DNA of 64,000 nt, from the NCBI RefSeq assembly GCF_014653155.1, contig NZ_BNAF01000001.1, positions 372,001 through 436,000 on the forward strand. The letters are read 5' to 3'. Positions 63,401 through 64,000 of the stretch are shown here, piece by piece. The stretch's first letter is position 1; each line of letters opens with the position of its first letter. This DNA comes from Sphingobacterium griseoflavum (GTDB taxonomy: Bacteria; Bacteroidota; Bacteroidia; Sphingobacteriales; Sphingobacteriaceae). The translations under genes and the position numbers were made by a program. The notes beneath the pieces were generated by a model that was not told the origin of the DNA, made no database searches, and saw nothing but the letters and a program-made list of their open reading frames with translations.

Positions 63401-63636
63401 AGGACGGCTCCTATTTAAAATTCAATTCGGCGACCCTCGGTTACAATTTCGATCGGAATTGGACACGGCGGTTTGGTATCAGCTCGGCCCGCCTCTATAT
63501 CTCCGGCTTCAATCTATATAATTTTAACCGGTATTCCGGCCCGGATCCCGAGCTCGTTACGGCGCTGGGGCGCGACGCATCGTCGGGTTTTCCAAACCGG
63601 CGCAGCTACACCTTTGGTATGAACATTCAATTTTAA
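60475..63636 (+). CDS. SusC/RagA-family TonB-linked outer membrane transporter (second in locus)
   Basis: The 1053-residue barrel has a signal peptide ending at VAVAQQ, a carboxypeptidase-regulatory-like domain (LIKGRITDKDKTGLGNVTIS), the SusC signature (EETVVVGYQQRARSTLTGSV), a plug (PLFVIDGVPVDENTGFEYGF, ATALYGSRGAFGVILVTTKR) and a terminal strand RRSYTFGMNIQF. The start ATG 60475 follows the DUF5007-like stop by 19 bases; the frame is open far upstream, but that part overlaps the previous gene. Unlike the first SusC-like protein in this locus, its architecture is complete. Confidence 0.95.
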   Translation: MKIKFIRSFLVGAALLLLHVAVAQQVLIKGRITDKDKTGLGNVTISVESPKRDVGKTEDDGRFEVSVPAKSVLLFRLQGYLPLKQPLSAGKTTYNLMMESTTQELEETVVVGYQQRARSTLTGSVVSISGKEIQDIPSGNWVELLQGRVAGLNIQNNTGSPGMRGTIALRGISNINVSGSGDNAFLTPTSPLFVIDGVPVDENTGFEYGFETAGPGLSPISMIPPEDIESIDILKDAQATALYGSRGAFGVILVTTKRGNSEVPIVRYTAQTFFNAVPALRQTLGGRQERWMRVDQILRYDTTLARAFQRINDSPILADSLNPYWNNSTDWQSYFYRNTINQSHNLDISGGRQTFNYKVNMGYFDERGIIENTGLKRYTLQTNMQYRPTEQFMLMANVNSSLARNSVGSGNATMQSGVGRSVNTSSLYPAPSIFTGSMEALSALSVNDDNKTGNFVSQVEMQYEPFRGIRATSTLNFTYFASTKDRFTPELLNGNRSLLYNYYDRRNRLYNRNSLAYTKSWMHGTHLLNLFGFSEMEMTDYRAETSNLVGTVNDRFQAGLSYDTRFSGGGTLDNMTNYRSVSYAGSAMYSFKSRYIVEGTYRVDGTSTTGGASPWSYNPSVGLRWNIKEEGFAKDINWLDNALIRGTYGRNITPTGSLSDLYGWYKIDPQTYNNRPTTSLDLINAPNVNLRPQSSTQWSGAVEFGVLHNRLSFTYEAYYRQSDQILRSKPIADHNAFANVLTNETSLVNYGHEFMLNFRPKMANPDWNFTFGANAAINRDRTAALPDGVRQLLQPDGSAFDLPQLYRLGRNPLGFVLYNYEGVYLRDEDVPVNPLTGLRYRAGGTLAEGRFFRAGDPKFTDINGDYILDENDLVFVGNSQPRITGGFNTFTQYKNWSLTTSFSFTLDRDILNTALTDRFRNYADPAGVGFAGSYVPLDVYNVWRNQGDNADFPNVSDFTRLPLYNPYRYNSTLFLEDGSYLKFNSATLGYNFDRNWTRRFGISSARLYISGFNLYNFNRYSGPDPELVTALGRDASSGFPNRRSYTFGMNIQF

Positions 63637-63640
63637 CGCT

Positions 63641-64000
63641 ATGAAAAAGAAACTCGTATATCCACTATTGACCTGCTTGTCCCTATTCGTGGGATCTTGC
63701 GGACGAAATTTTTTGGATATCAACCAAGTAGATCGTTTAACCGGCAATAACTACTGGACTTCGCGTCGAGATGTTGAACAATTTGTCGGAGGGATCTATT
63801 CCACGCTTCGACAGGCCACCATGCAAAATATTTTTTTTCCAGCCACCGGAGATTTTCGTTGTGCGCCCATTATGCGCACGAGCTCTTCGTCGGATCCGGG
63901 ACGCGATTATTTAACCCTGTTGCGTACAAATAACATCAACGGAATTTTTGCACGCGGGCAGGACTTTAGCTACTTCGGATTCACGCGTATCACCGAATGG
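63641..64000 (+). CDS. SusD-like lipoprotein, N-terminal part
   Basis: The frame starts 4 bases after the SusC stop codon and runs off the right edge after 120 codons. It has a signal peptide and lipobox (LFVGSC, Cys20) followed by GRNFLDINQVDRLTGNNYWT and the early SusD helix VEQFVGGIYSTLRQATM. It is the partner of the preceding transporter. The C-terminal half, and any enzymes that follow it, are outside the window. Confidence 0.88.
   Translation, partial: MKKKLVYPLLTCLSLFVGSCGRNFLDINQVDRLTGNNYWTSRRDVEQFVGGIYSTLRQATMQNIFFPATGDFRCAPIMRTSSSSDPGRDYLTLLRTNNINGIFARGQDFSYFGFTRITEW

Noticed and set aside
1-64000. CRISPR arrays, tRNA/rRNA genes, insertion sequences or prophage
   Set aside because: No regular direct repeats with spacers, no tRNA cloverleaf or rRNA core sequences, and no transposase, integrase or phage structural genes were seen on reading both strands.

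Overview
The window looks like the chromosome of a Bacteroidota bacterium, most likely Sphingobacteriales (Sphingobacterium, Pedobacter or Olivibacter type). Evidence is the repeated SusC/SusD pairs, a FecI/FecR/TonB-receptor locus, a zeaxanthin-type carotenoid operon with a fused lycopene cyclase domain protein, a Y_Y_Y/LuxR-type regulator, and promoters matching the Bacteroidota consensus TTTG-N19..21-TAnnTTTG. I saw no tRNA, rRNA, CRISPR array, transposase, integrase or phage gene.

Layout. 1-1447: an M3 peptidase fragment and a thioredoxin-reductase-like flavoprotein. 1794-6290: two exported ferritin-like proteins, an ECF sigma / RskA-type anti-sigma pair, and divergent from that pair a secreted MsrB and a fasciclin-domain protein. 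This looks like an envelope redox-stress module. 6355-12861: an eight-gene, closely packed operon of MarR regulator, crtI, crtB, SRPBCC protein, crtZ, lycopene cyclase, DNA photolyase and idi, giving zeaxanthin-type pigment plus light-driven DNA repair. 12911-14215: a DUF1304 protein and a TetR regulator. 14617-19270: an EmrAB-TolC efflux operon led by its own TetR gene, whose promoter is covered by two tandem palindromes. 19489-22533: a GNAT acetyltransferase, about 1 kb without convincing genes but with palindromes, and a GH43 enzyme.

22571-33073: a beta-glucan utilisation locus with SusC, SusD and an unusual two-catalytic-domain enzyme (clan GH-A barrel plus GH16). It faces a membrane-spanning regulator with a propeller-type sensor, a Y_Y_Y domain and a LuxR HTH. 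33187-39832: a 38-codon ORF behind a consensus promoter, then a complete RND efflux operon with a His-rich small protein upstream. 40201-42159: an ECF sigma operon with two small membrane proteins, followed by a candidate structured RNA and a 45-codon membrane ORF. 42216-44318: a diacylglycerol-kinase-like lipid kinase, SurE and a small membrane protein. 44568-52193: FecI-FecR-TonB receptor followed by two exported lipoproteins. 52280-53614: an exported S41 protease. 54001-64000: paired LacI-type operator half-palindromes upstream of a large outer-membrane uptake locus of SusC-like, SusD-like, fasciclin lipoprotein, DUF5007-like lipoprotein, second SusC and second SusD (cut by the window edge).

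Much of the window concerns the cell envelope: nutrient capture, efflux, pigment and redox protection. It is controlled by local regulators, namely three ECF sigma factors, two TetR, one MarR and one one-component sensor-regulator. Gene starts were moved downstream of the longest frame where a signal peptide, family alignment, promoter or terminator required it. All functional calls rest on motif reading without database searches.
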